Assembly: GCF_014268445.2 (NCBI RefSeq)
Contig: NZ_CP077089.1
Coordinates: forward strand, 4,395,501-4,459,500
DNA length: 64,000 bases
Origin: Pseudomonas tensinigenes
GTDB taxonomy: Bacteria; Pseudomonadota; Gammaproteobacteria; Pseudomonadales; Pseudomonadaceae
Reading direction: 5' to 3'
Shown here: positions 1-7,965 of the stretch, piece after piece
Layout of the letters: every line of letters starts with the position of its first letter
Position numbering within the stretch: position 1 is the stretch's first letter
The notes under the pieces: generated by a model
What the model was told of the DNA's origin: nothing
Seen by the model: the letters and a program-made list of their open reading frames with translations, nothing else
Databases searched by the model: none
Position numbers and translations under genes: made by a program

Positions 1-169
<169 letters not shown>

Positions 170-366
170 AGGATCCTTGACTTACATGTGCGCGGCCGCA
201 GAGGGGGCCAGACAAAACAAAGCCGCTATCATAGCCGATGCTGTCAAGGGGCTGACAGAGCACGGCCTATAAAGGAGCGCATTTAATCGCAGGGATTTGG
301 AAAAACAGCCTCGAAATTCGCGCCTGTCACGCTAAACTGCGCACCTTGGCCGAAGCAGGCTGAACC

Positions 367-393
367 GGTTTCGGGACTTTGTGTCCGGAAACC
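367..393 (+). other. Hairpin in the ppiB leader
   Basis: GGTTTCGGGAC (367-377) and GTCCGGAAACC (383-393) pair with one mismatch around a 5-nt loop, 27 bp before the ppiB start. No T-run follows, so it is not an obvious terminator. It could stabilise the ppiB mRNA or be an operator. The rest of the glnS-ppiB gap (170-420) holds no gene that I can see. Confidence 0.4.
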
Positions 394-420
394 ACGAATT
401 CCTTATAAAGAGTAGCGATC

Positions 421-927
421 ATGACTCAAGTTAAATTGACCACCAATCATGGCGACATCGTCATCGAACTGAACGCTGAAAAGGCGCCGATCACCGTCGC
501 CAACTTCATCGAGTACGTCAACGCCGGTCACTACGAAAACACCGTTTTCCACCGTGTCATCGGTAACTTCATGATCCAGGGCGGCGGTTTCGAGCCAGGC
601 ATGAAAGAAAAGAAAGACAAGCGTCCAAGCATCCAGAACGAAGCTGACAACGGTCTTTCCAACGACAAATACACCGTTGCCATGGCCCGCACCATGGAGC
701 CGCATTCGGCTTCCGCGCAGTTCTTCATCAACGTTGCCGACAACACCTTCCTCAACCACAGCGGCAAGAACGTGCAAGGCTGGGGCTACGCAGTATTCGG
801 TAAAGTGACCGCTGGCACCGACGTTGTCGACAAGATCAAAGGTGTTTCGACCACCTCCAAGTCCGGCCACCAGGACGTACCAGCAGACGACGTGATCATC
901 GAGAAAGCCGAGATCATCGAAGCGTGA
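421..927 (+). CDS. ppiB: Peptidyl-prolyl cis-trans isomerase B (cyclophilin)
   Basis: This 168-residue protein is a single-domain cyclophilin that catalyses proline isomerisation during protein folding. Family motifs are visible: [18 protein letters not shown] near residues 42-60, with the catalytic Arg in FHRVI, then [20 protein letters not shown] near 80-100 and WGYAVFGKV near 118. There is no signal peptide, so this is the cytoplasmic form. The ATG follows AAAGAG at a suitable distance. Its TGA overlaps the GTG start of lpxH (GTGA), so the two are co-translated, the usual ppiB-lpxH pairing in gammaproteobacteria. Confidence 0.97.
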   Translation: MTQVKLTTNHGDIVIELNAEKAPITVANFIEYVNAGHYENTVFHRVIGNFMIQGGGFEPGMKEKKDKRPSIQNEADNGLSNDKYTVAMARTMEPHSASAQFFINVADNTFLNHSGKNVQGWGYAVFGKVTAGTDVVDKIKGVSTTSKSGHQDVPADDVIIEKAEIIEA

Positions 928-1670
928 TATTGCTGATTTCAGACTTGCATCTGGAAGAGGAGCGCCCGGACATTACCCGGGCGTTTCTGGATTTGCTCGC
1001 CGGACGCGCCCGCTCGGCGAGTGCGTTGTACATTCTCGGCGACTTCTTCGAAGCGTGGATTGGCGACGACGCCATGACACCTTTCCAGCGTTCCATCTGC
1101 CAGGCCCTGCGCGAATTGAGCGACAGCGGCACGGCGATTTTTCTAATGCACGGCAATCGCGACTTCATGCTCGGCAAGGCCTTCTGCAAGCAGGCCGGCT
1201 GTACGTTGTTGAAGGACCCGAGTGTCGTGCAGTTTTACGGCGAGCCCGTGCTGTTGATGCATGGCGACAGCCTGTGCACCCGCGACGTCGGCTATATGAA
1301 GCTGCGGCGTTATCTGCGTAACCCGATCACCCTGTTTATCCTGCGTAACCTGCCCTTGAGCAGCCGCCACAAACTGGCGCGCAAACTGCGCAGCGAGAGC
1401 AAGGCGCAGACGCGGATGAAGGCTAATGACATTGTCGATGTCACGCCTGAGGAGATTCCGCGGATCATGCAGGAATACGGCGTGAAAACCCTGATTCATG
1501 GGCACACTCATCGCCCGGCGATCCACAAGTTGCAGCTCGGTGAGCAAGCGGCGAAGCGGATTGTGCTCGGGGATTGGGATCGGCAGGGTTGGGCGTTGCA
1601 GGTGGATGAGAGCGGGTATGCCTTGGCGCCGTTCGACTTCGCCCCGCCACTGGCTTTGCCGCACGGCTGA
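924..1670 (+). CDS. lpxH: UDP-2,3-diacylglucosamine diphosphatase LpxH
   Basis: This 248-residue calcineurin-like metallophosphoesterase converts UDP-2,3-diacylglucosamine to lipid X in lipid A synthesis at the inner membrane surface. The metal-binding motifs appear in order: [12 protein letters not shown] near residue 5 (D-x-H), [12 protein letters not shown] near 38 (GD), [10 protein letters not shown] near 75 (GNRD), LLMHGDSLC near 110 and LIHGHTHRP near 192. The GTG start overlaps the ppiB stop codon, which fixes the start through translational coupling. Length matches the family, about 240 residues. Confidence 0.96.
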   Translation: MILLISDLHLEEERPDITRAFLDLLAGRARSASALYILGDFFEAWIGDDAMTPFQRSICQALRELSDSGTAIFLMHGNRDFMLGKAFCKQAGCTLLKDPSVVQFYGEPVLLMHGDSLCTRDVGYMKLRRYLRNPITLFILRNLPLSSRHKLARKLRSESKAQTRMKANDIVDVTPEEIPRIMQEYGVKTLIHGHTHRPAIHKLQLGEQAAKRIVLGDWDRQGWALQVDESGYALAPFDFAPPLALPHG

Positions 1671-1680
1671 AGATCGCCAC

Positions 1681-1881
1681 CCCCTCACCCCAGCCCTCTC
1701 CCCCAGGGGGGCGAGGGGGAAAGGGAGCCGACCGAGTGCAGTTCAAAACCCGCGATCGACTCACAATCTCAAATCATGCTTTCCCCAAACCGGAGTTCAA
1801 CTCGGTGGCTCAGGTCGGCGTACCTCGAAAGAAAACTTCGGTCAGTCCCCTCTCCCTCGGGGAGAGGGCTAGGGTGAGGGG
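1681..1881. repeat. REP-like inverted pair between convergent lpxH and efflux operon
   Basis: The arms are CCCCTCACCC.AGCCCTCTCCCC (from 1681) and GGGGAGAGGGCTAGGGTGAGGGG (1859-1881). They are inverted copies separated by about 140 bp, and each can also fold locally. This CCCTCACCC/GGGTGAGGG family is common in Pseudomonas intergenic DNA. It lies between two converging genes and may stop transcription from both sides. Confidence 0.7.
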
Positions 1882-1890
1882 CTTTTGACT

Positions 1891-3420
1891 TTAGTGCCCT
1901 GAAGCCGCAGGCCCCGCCTTGGCAGCAAACGGCGGTTTCGCCAGCCACACAATCAGAATCAACCCCATGAACCCCCAGCCCAGCAACGTGAAGTAATCCA
2001 CGGTGGAGAGCATGTACGCCTGACTGGTGAGGATCTGATCCATCTGCGCATAAGCCGATTGGCTCGCCCCGCCCAAGTGATTCAAGGTCTCGCGCGTCGC
2101 CGGCTCGAAGGTGCTGATGCTCTCACTCATATACGCATGATGCTGATCCGCGCGGCGAATCCAGATCCACGTGGTCAGCGACGCCGCAAAGCTACCGCCC
2201 AACGTCCGCAGGAAAGTCGCCAGACCGGCACCGTCGGCAATCTGACTCGGCGGCAGGTCCGACATCAGAATGCTCAAAGTCGGCATAAAGAACAGCGCCA
2301 CACCAATGCCCATGAACAACTGCACCAGCGCGATATGCTGGAAGTCGACCTCGTTGGTGAATCCGGCCCGCATGAAGCAACTCAGACCAATCGCCAGAAA
2401 CGCCAGCCCGGCCAGCAAACGCAGGTCGAACTTGTTCGCGTACTTGCCGACAAACGGCGACAGCAGCACCGGCAGAATGCCGATCGGCGCGACGGCCAGA
2501 CCGGCCCAGGTCGCGGTGTAGCCCATTTGCGTCTGCAACCACTGCGGCAGGATCAGGTTGATGCCGAAGAACCCGGCGTAACCCAGCACCAACACCAACG
2601 TGCCGATGCGGAAGTTACGGTGCGCAAACAATCGCAGGTTGACCACCGGATGCTGGTCGGTCATTTCCCAGATAACGAACACCGCCAGCGCGATCACCGA
2701 AATCGCCGCGCCGATGATGATGAAGTTCGACTCGAACCAATCCAGGTCATTGCCCTTGTCGAGGATCACCTGCAACGCGCCAACACCAATGATCAGCGTA
2801 ATCAGGCCGACGTAATCCATCGGCTGACGGCTGGTTTCCACCGGACGTTTGGCCAGTTGCGAACGCACCACCATCACCGCAAAGATGCCGATCGGCACGT
2901 TGATGAAGAAGATCCACGGCCAGCTGTAACTGTCAGTAATCCAGCCGCCAAGAATCGGCCCGGCAATCGGCGCGACCACCGTGACCATCGCCAGCAACGC
3001 CAGGGCCATACCTCGCTTCGCGGGCGGATACACCGCGATCAACAAAGTTTGCGTCATCGGATACAGCGGCCCGGCGACCAGACCTTGCAGCACGCGGAAG
3101 CCAATCAGTTCCGGCATCGACGTCGAGATACCGCAGAGAAACGAGGCCAGCACGAACAAAATGGTGGCCCACAAAAACAGCTTCACCTCGCCGAAACGGC
3201 GGCTGAGCCAACCGGTCAGCGGCAGCGCAATCGCGTTGCTCACGGCGAACGAAGTGATCACCCAGGTGCCCTGCTCCGAACTCACCCCCAGGTTGCCGGA
3301 AATCGTCGGCAGTGCCACGTTGGCGATGGTGGTGTCGAGCACTTGCATGAACGTCGCCAGCGACAGGCCGATGGTGCTGAGCAACAGGCTGGGCGGCGTG
3401 AAAGAGGCGTTATTGCTCAT
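1891..3420 (-). CDS. DHA2-family multidrug efflux permease (EmrB type)
   Basis: This 509-residue inner-membrane protein has about 14 hydrophobic segments. It opens with LSLATFMQVLDTTIANVALPTI, the DHA2 motif (LD.TIVNVALP) of drug:proton antiporters in the major facilitator superfamily. GWLSRRFGEVKLFL near residue 72 is the MFS motif A region, and GPILGGWITDSYSWPWIFFINVPIG near 155-180 is the typical motif C stretch. It is the third gene after the outer-membrane and periplasmic components, so it is the pump of a tripartite exporter. A REPIN separates it from the adaptor gene, which may give it a different expression level. The substrate cannot be read from sequence. Confidence 0.93.
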   Translation of the reverse strand: MSNNASFTPPSLLLSTIGLSLATFMQVLDTTIANVALPTISGNLGVSSEQGTWVITSFAVSNAIALPLTGWLSRRFGEVKLFLWATILFVLASFLCGISTSMPELIGFRVLQGLVAGPLYPMTQTLLIAVYPPAKRGMALALLAMVTVVAPIAGPILGGWITDSYSWPWIFFINVPIGIFAVMVVRSQLAKRPVETSRQPMDYVGLITLIIGVGALQVILDKGNDLDWFESNFIIIGAAISVIALAVFVIWEMTDQHPVVNLRLFAHRNFRIGTLVLVLGYAGFFGINLILPQWLQTQMGYTATWAGLAVAPIGILPVLLSPFVGKYANKFDLRLLAGLAFLAIGLSCFMRAGFTNEVDFQHIALVQLFMGIGVALFFMPTLSILMSDLPPSQIADGAGLATFLRTLGGSFAASLTTWIWIRRADQHHAYMSESISTFEPATRETLNHLGGASQSAYAQMDQILTSQAYMLSTVDYFTLLGWGFMGLILIVWLAKPPFAAKAGPAASGH

Positions 3421-3456
3421 TGTGAATCCTATGAAACCAGGTTGACGCCGCCCTCT

Positions 3457-3545
3457 TGTGGGAGCGAGCTTGCTCGCGAAGGCGGCCTGTCAGACAAAAC
3501 AATGCTGAATGACACACCGCTTTCGCGAGCAAGCTCGCTCCCACA
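3457..3545. repeat. REPIN (paired REP) inside the efflux operon
   Basis: Two REP copies, TGTGGGAGCGAGCTTGCTCG and its inverse, face each other over about 45 bp of unrelated sequence. Each arm folds on the GCGAGC/GCTCGC core. It lies in the gap of about 140 bp between the adaptor and permease genes, so it is transcribed within the operon. Confidence 0.9.
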
Positions 3546-3560
3546 GGGTCAGGTGTGATC

Positions 3561-4763
3561 TCAGCGTTGCGCGGTTTTGCTCACCGCGGCGCTGTTGTCG
3601 TGGATCAGCTGCGCAATCATCGCGTCGGCTTCGGCCAGTTGGCGGTCGTAGACGTTGGTGCTGAACGAGGCCTTTTGTGGAGGCTGCTGCGCCAATACCG
3701 GGCCGCTCTGGTCGTGCAGGTTCACTTCAACATTGGTCGACAGACCAACGCGCAGCGGATGCTTGGCCAGTTCTTCGGCGTTGATGTGAATGCGCACCGG
3801 CACACGCTGAACGATCTTGATCCAGTTACCGGTGGCGTTCTGCGCGGGCAGCAGGGCGAACGCGCTACCGGTGCCAGCGCCGAGGCTGTCGACGGTGCCG
3901 CTGTATTTCACGTCGCTGCCGTAGATGTCGGATTCGATATCGACCGGCTGACCGATGCGCATGTCACGCAACTGGGTTTCCTTGAAGTTGGCGTCGATCC
4001 ACAGTTGATCCAGCGGAATCACCGCCATCAACGCCGTGCCCGGCTGCACGCGCTGACCGAGTTGCACGGTGCGCTTGGCGACGTAACCGGTGACCGGCGC
4101 GATCAAGGTGCTGCGGGCATTGGTCAGATACGCCTGACGCAGATCGGCGGCGGCCGACATCACGTCAGGATGCGACGACACCACGGTGTCATCGACCAGC
4201 GCGCTGGTGGTTTTCAGTTGCTGCTTGGCGTTGGCCAGGGCGTTTTGCGCCGAGGTCAGGTCGTCGCGAGCGTGGGACAGTTCTTCCTGGGAAATCGCCC
4301 CGCCCTGCGCCAGGTTTTTCCGGCGGTTGTAGTTGTCCTGGGCTTTCTGCACTTCGGCCTGTTGCGCGTTGACCTGGGCTTTCATGCCATCAACGTTGCT
4401 GTACAGACCGCGCACCTGACGTACGGTGCGCGCCAGTTTTGCCTGCGCACTTTGCAGGCCGACTTCAGCGTCGTTCGGGTCGAAGTTGATCAGCACCTGA
4501 CCTTCGTGAACCAGATCACCATCGTCAGCACCGATGCTGACCACGGTGCCGGTCACCAGCGGGGTGATTTCGACGACGTTGCCGTTGACGTAGGCGTCGT
4601 CGGTGCTTTCGTTAAAGCGCCCGATGAATTCGTGATACGCCCAGACGCCGGCGCAGGCGAGTGCAACCACAACAGCCAGCACCAGCAGCATGACTTTGCG
4701 TTTGCGCGGGTTGCCGGTGTCCGGGGTGTTGCCTTGAGCTTGGGTGTTTTCGGCAGTGGCCAT
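3561..4763 (-). CDS. HlyD/EmrA-type membrane fusion protein
   Basis: This 400-residue periplasmic adaptor links the EmrB-type pump to an outer-membrane channel. Order of parts: a short cytoplasmic tail (KRK at 20-23), one membrane anchor (VMLLVLAVVVALACAGVWAY, about 24-43), the STDDAYVNGNVVEITPLVTG biotinyl-lipoyl half, a long Gln/Ala-rich alpha-helical hairpin (about 105-205), then the second lipoyl half and beta-barrel (GYVAKRTVQLGQRVQPG, LWIDANFKETQL). TDDAYV is typical of EmrA proteins. It starts 15 bp after the outer-membrane factor gene ends, in one operon. Confidence 0.95.
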   Translation of the reverse strand: MATAENTQAQGNTPDTGNPRKRKVMLLVLAVVVALACAGVWAYHEFIGRFNESTDDAYVNGNVVEITPLVTGTVVSIGADDGDLVHEGQVLINFDPNDAEVGLQSAQAKLARTVRQVRGLYSNVDGMKAQVNAQQAEVQKAQDNYNRRKNLAQGGAISQEELSHARDDLTSAQNALANAKQQLKTTSALVDDTVVSSHPDVMSAAADLRQAYLTNARSTLIAPVTGYVAKRTVQLGQRVQPGTALMAVIPLDQLWIDANFKETQLRDMRIGQPVDIESDIYGSDVKYSGTVDSLGAGTGSAFALLPAQNATGNWIKIVQRVPVRIHINAEELAKHPLRVGLSTNVEVNLHDQSGPVLAQQPPQKASFSTNVYDRQLAEADAMIAQLIHDNSAAVSKTAQR

Positions 4764-4778
4764 GACAATTACCTTGAA

Positions 4779-6248
4779 TTAGTTGTGCGGCGTGGCTGGG
4801 CTGGCGTTGGCTGCGGTCAGGGTGTCACCCTGGAAGCCGCCGCCCAGCGCTTGCATCAGTTGAATCGACAGGTCGATCTGCTCGGCATTGAGGTTGGCCA
4901 GTTGACGCTGGGCCTGGAGCAATTGCTGCTCGATGCTGAGCACGTCCAGGTAGTTGCCGATGCCGGAACCGTAACGCTGGACGACGGTGTTGTAAGAATC
5001 CTGAGCGATGTCGGTGGCGTGTTGCTGCGCACCGATTTGCCGGCCGATGTCACACAACTGGTTGATCGTGTCGCTGACATCGCCCAGTGCTTTCACCAGG
5101 CTTTTGTTGTACTGCGCCACCGCCAGATCGTAATCGGCGTCGCGAGCATCGAGGTTGGCGCGCAGGCGTCCGCCGTCGAAGATCGGCACCGAAATGGTCG
5201 GGGCAATGTTGAAGAAGCGACTGGCCGAACCGAACATCGCATCACCCAACAAGGACTCGGCACCGGCCGAGGCCGACAGGTTCAGGTTCGGATAGAACTG
5301 GGTTTTCGCCGAGTCGATATCCTTGCTCGCCGCTTCTACACGCCAGCGCGCAGCGACCAGATCCGGGCGCCGACCGAGCAGTTCCGCAGGCAATACCGAC
5401 GGCACAGCGACGGCGCTGGCTTGCAGCACTTTCGGCCGGGCAATTTCGTTGCCGCGATCCGGGCCTTTGCCGAGCAGCACGGCCAAGGCGATCTTGGCGC
5501 TGTTCAGGCGCTTTTCTGCGTCGATCAGGCTGGCTTCGGAACTGGCTTCCAGACTTTGCGTTTGCTGGAACTGGTACTGGCTGTCGATCCCGGAACTCAG
5601 GCGACGCTGGCTCAGGTCGAGCATCTGCTTGGTGCGTTTGAGGTCTTCGTTGGCCAGGTCATAAACGATGTGCGCCTGACCAAGATCGCTGTAGGCACGG
5701 GCGACATCGGCAGCCAGGGTCAACTCTGCAGCCTGACGGTCGACTTCAGCCGCGCGGGCCTGACCGAGTGCGGCTTCCCACGCGTCGCGCTGACCGCCCC
5801 ACAGATCGAAGTTGTAATTGAAACCGGCGCTGATATTGCGCACCGTCGAATAAGCCCCGCCCTGCCCCAGCGGATCCTGATCGCGAGCCAGACGCGAACG
5901 GCTGATGCCGGCGCTGGCGTCGAGGGTCGGATAACGTTCGGCATCGGCGGCATACGCGGCGGCGCTGGCCTGATGCGCGCGGGCTTCAGCGATCTGCATG
6001 TCCGGGCTGTCGTGCAGGGCTTCGCGGATCAAGCCGTCGAGTTGCGGATCGCCGAGGCTGGTCCACCAGTCGCTTTTCGGCCATGCGGCTGGCGACAGGG
6101 TCACGCCGTTGAGGGATTGGCCGACTTTCAGGCTTTTCGCATCAAGGCTTTTGCCTTGAGTGTCGAGGCCACTGTAGTTGGCGCAACCGGCGAGGATCAT
6201 CGCCGACAGCACCAGCGTCAGGCTGCTGCGCAAGGTTTTACCGCTCAT
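4779..6248 (-). CDS. Outer-membrane efflux lipoprotein (NodT/OprM family)
   Basis: This is a TolC-like outer-membrane factor of 489 residues. The N-terminus has a lipoprotein signal with lipobox ILAGC, so it is acylated on Cys and anchored. Two repeated OMF halves follow, seen in AAELTLAADVARAYSDLGQA, RRPDLVAARWRVEAASKDI and NQLCDIGRQIGAQQHATDI. I chose the ATG at 6248 over a GTG at 6257 because AGGTG lies 6 nt before it. The start overlaps the end of marR by 11 bp, so the genes are translationally coupled in the order marR, OMF, adaptor, permease. Confidence 0.93.
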   Translation of the reverse strand: MSGKTLRSSLTLVLSAMILAGCANYSGLDTQGKSLDAKSLKVGQSLNGVTLSPAAWPKSDWWTSLGDPQLDGLIREALHDSPDMQIAEARAHQASAAAYAADAERYPTLDASAGISRSRLARDQDPLGQGGAYSTVRNISAGFNYNFDLWGGQRDAWEAALGQARAAEVDRQAAELTLAADVARAYSDLGQAHIVYDLANEDLKRTKQMLDLSQRRLSSGIDSQYQFQQTQSLEASSEASLIDAEKRLNSAKIALAVLLGKGPDRGNEIARPKVLQASAVAVPSVLPAELLGRRPDLVAARWRVEAASKDIDSAKTQFYPNLNLSASAGAESLLGDAMFGSASRFFNIAPTISVPIFDGGRLRANLDARDADYDLAVAQYNKSLVKALGDVSDTINQLCDIGRQIGAQQHATDIAQDSYNTVVQRYGSGIGNYLDVLSIEQQLLQAQRQLANLNAEQIDLSIQLMQALGGGFQGDTLTAANASPATPHN

Positions 6249-6720
6249 TGTGTTCACCTAAGCGCTGGATGGTGATCGGGTCACCGGCTGCCAGCAGGAT
6301 TTTCTTGAGGATGTATTCCAGGGTCTTCAACTCGTCCGGAGTGACGGCGCCGGCGAGTTCATTCATCGCATCGGCGCCGATGTGCGGCAGGCGATCGGCC
6401 AGTTGCTGGCCTTGTTCGGTCAGCTTGAGTTGCACCTGACGGCGATCGCCTTCGCTGCGCTGGCGAGCGAGGAAGCCTTTCTGCTCCAGACGATCAAGCA
6501 TGCGCGTCATCGAACCGCTGTCCAGCGACAGATGCCGGCACAGCTCGGCCGGGGTATCGACGCCGAACTGAGCCATGATGATCAACACCTTAAACTGCGC
6601 GGCGGTGATGCCGTGGGGTTCCATGTGAGTGTCGATGATCCGGTCCTTGAGCAGCGCAGCACGGCCAAGCAACAGGCCGAGATGGCAATGTTTGAATTCG
6701 TCCGGGGTGAAATGCTTCAT
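6238..6720 (-). CDS. MarR-family repressor of the efflux operon
   Basis: This 160-residue winged-helix regulator is the first gene of the efflux operon. The recognition region is HGITAAQFKVLIIMAQFGVDTPAELCRHLSLDSGSMTRMLDRLEQKGF (about residues 37-84), and the wing is RQRSEGDRRQVQLKLTEQG, with the DRR typical of MarR wings. Family members bind palindromes as dimers and release DNA when they bind phenolic or hydrophobic ligands. Two exact palindromes lie just upstream, so autorepression of the whole operon is likely. The inducing ligand is unknown. Confidence 0.94.
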   Translation of the reverse strand: MKHFTPDEFKHCHLGLLLGRAALLKDRIIDTHMEPHGITAAQFKVLIIMAQFGVDTPAELCRHLSLDSGSMTRMLDRLEQKGFLARQRSEGDRRQVQLKLTEQGQQLADRLPHIGADAMNELAGAVTPDELKTLEYILKKILLAAGDPITIQRLGEHNER

Positions 6721-6734
6721 TTGCTCACCTAATA

Positions 6735-6780
6735 ACTGCCTAGGCAGTGAATGTATGTCGAGATGTTACTGCCTAGGCAG
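6735..6780. promoter_or_regulatory. Twin MarR operators
   Basis: ACTGCCTAGGCAGT (6735-6748) and ACTGCCTAGGCAG (6768-6780) are two copies of one palindrome, each followed by YGAATGT. Their starts are 33 bp apart, about three helical turns, and they lie 15-60 bp before the marR start on the minus strand. This is the expected layout for an autoregulated MarR dimer pair. Confidence 0.8.
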
Positions 6781-6860
6781 CGAATGTCAATGGAATAGTT
6801 AGGAGGCTTGGTAATTAGTTGACCAGTGGAGTGGGTTTTTGTGTTGCATGGGCGACCGCA

Positions 6861-6880
6861 TTCTAGGAATCGCCTGATGT
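6861..6880 (+). promoter_or_regulatory. Fimbrial regulon box, copy 1 (adhesin)
   Basis: TTCTAGGAATCGCCTGATGT ends 61 bp before the likely adhesin ATG. It matches the copy at 15902-15921 at 17 of 20 positions and the copy at 7914-7933 at 15 of 20. The three sites sit only in front of genes of this island. The TAGGAAT..YCTGA layout recalls the RcsB-type box known from enterobacteria (TAAGAAT.TTCCTA), which fits the RcsB-like regulator encoded here. The binding protein is inferred. Confidence 0.65.
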
Positions 6881-6941
6881 CCAGGCTCGAGTGCCGTGGC
6901 TAACGTACGCCGCTCATCGGCCGACACGTAAAGCCCTACTA

Positions 6942-7910
6942 ATGAAGCGTTTCAAACTCCACCGCCCGCTCCTGCTCTCTATCGCAGTCACTCTGTTTGC
7001 CTGCGCTTCGAACGCGATGGCCGGCAGTTGTGTGGTAGTCGACTCAAAACTCGACACGCTCAACTTCGGCGCCAGCCTGGCCAGTTCAACCCTGACCATT
7101 CCTGCCGACACACCCAATGGCACCGTGGTTTATCAGGACACCGTGCAGTCGACCGCTCACATCTGGAGCTGCTCAAAGACGTCCATGTTCGGCATTCTGA
7201 TGAATCCGAAGTTAGGCACCGCCAGCGGTACGGAAACTCTTTTTCCGTTAGGCAAAAGCGGGCTTTCCTACCGGGTCTGGTTTGCCGCGCTACACCGCTA
7301 CCAATCAGCGCCGCAGGCCATCCCGCCCAACACCAGCTATGGCTTCGGTGCAAACTCGGTGCGCCTGGAAATCGTCAAGACCGGCGAGCTGGCGTCGAAA
7401 GTCAACATCGATGCGGGGTATCTGGGCAGCCTGCAGGACGATGATCTGATCCTGAAAAAACTCAACCTGATGAACCCCATCGTACTGAACGCCGCCTCCT
7501 GCGAGACACCTTCCGTCCCGGTGGCCATGGGCGACGATTATCAACTTCATGAATTTCGCGAAGCCGGCGCCAAGCCGCGCACGGTGCGCTTCGATATCGC
7601 CCTGAACCAATGCCAGACCGGCATCAAGAAAGTCACCTATTCGCTCAAGGCCAACACGCCAGTGATCGACGCGACCAAGGGCATCGTCGCACTGAATGCC
7701 GGGTCCACCGCCAAAGGCATCGGCCTGCAAGTGATGAATGAAGCGGGCCAGCCGATCGCTTTCGACACGACCTACCCGTTCGATGCTTTCAACACCACCG
7801 GGCTCAACTTCAAGATCCCGTTGTCAGCCGCTTATTACCGCCTGGGCAATGAAGAACTCAGCGCGGGCAGCGCCAATACCGAAGTGACTTTCATCGTCAA
7901 TTACTTGTGA
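6942..7910 (+). CDS. Two-domain fimbrial adhesin / tip subunit
   Basis: This is a secreted protein of 322 residues. It has a signal peptide (LLLSIAVTLFACASNAMA, cut before GSCVVV), an N-terminal domain of about 170 residues with two Cys (SCVVV, WSCSK), then a C-terminal half (NAASCETPSVPVAMGDDYQL ... QTGIKKVTYSLKA ... VTFIVNYL) that looks like a chaperone-usher pilin domain with a Cys pair and a terminal donor-strand groove motif. Two-domain subunits of this size usually cap the fimbria as adhesin. I place the start at the ATG at 6942, which opens the signal peptide; an upstream GTG at 6891 would add 17 uncharacteristic residues. It is separated from its presumed pilin, chaperone and usher by four regulatory genes. 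The receptor is unknown. Confidence 0.75.
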   Translation: MKRFKLHRPLLLSIAVTLFACASNAMAGSCVVVDSKLDTLNFGASLASSTLTIPADTPNGTVVYQDTVQSTAHIWSCSKTSMFGILMNPKLGTASGTETLFPLGKSGLSYRVWFAALHRYQSAPQAIPPNTSYGFGANSVRLEIVKTGELASKVNIDAGYLGSLQDDDLILKKLNLMNPIVLNAASCETPSVPVAMGDDYQLHEFREAGAKPRTVRFDIALNQCQTGIKKVTYSLKANTPVIDATKGIVALNAGSTAKGIGLQVMNEAGQPIAFDTTYPFDAFNTTGLNFKIPLSAAYYRLGNEELSAGSANTEVTFIVNYL

Positions 7911-7913
7911 AGT

Positions 7914-7933
7914 CTTTAAGAATCGTCTGATTT
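7914..7933 (+). promoter_or_regulatory. Fimbrial regulon box, copy 2 (first kinase)
   Basis: CTTTAAGAATCGTCTGATTT lies just after the adhesin stop codon, 32 bp before the first sensor kinase. It shares GAATCG.CTGAT.T with copy 1. If it is a binding site for the RcsB-like regulator, the phosphorelay genes are autoregulated. Confidence 0.55.
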
Positions 7934-7965
7934 TCGCCGCCCCCGGCCCCCCCTACTGTGCCGGC

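Noticed and set aside
2059..3558. A 499-codon plus-strand frame rich in Arg, Gln and His.
   Set aside because: It lies antisense to the DHA2 permease and its composition reflects the complement of hydrophobic codons.
3555..6275. A 906-codon open frame on the plus strand across the efflux genes.
   Set aside because: It is antisense to the adaptor and outer-membrane factor genes, whose proteins match known families throughout. The antisense product has no recognisable domain; long antisense frames are common in GC-rich DNA.
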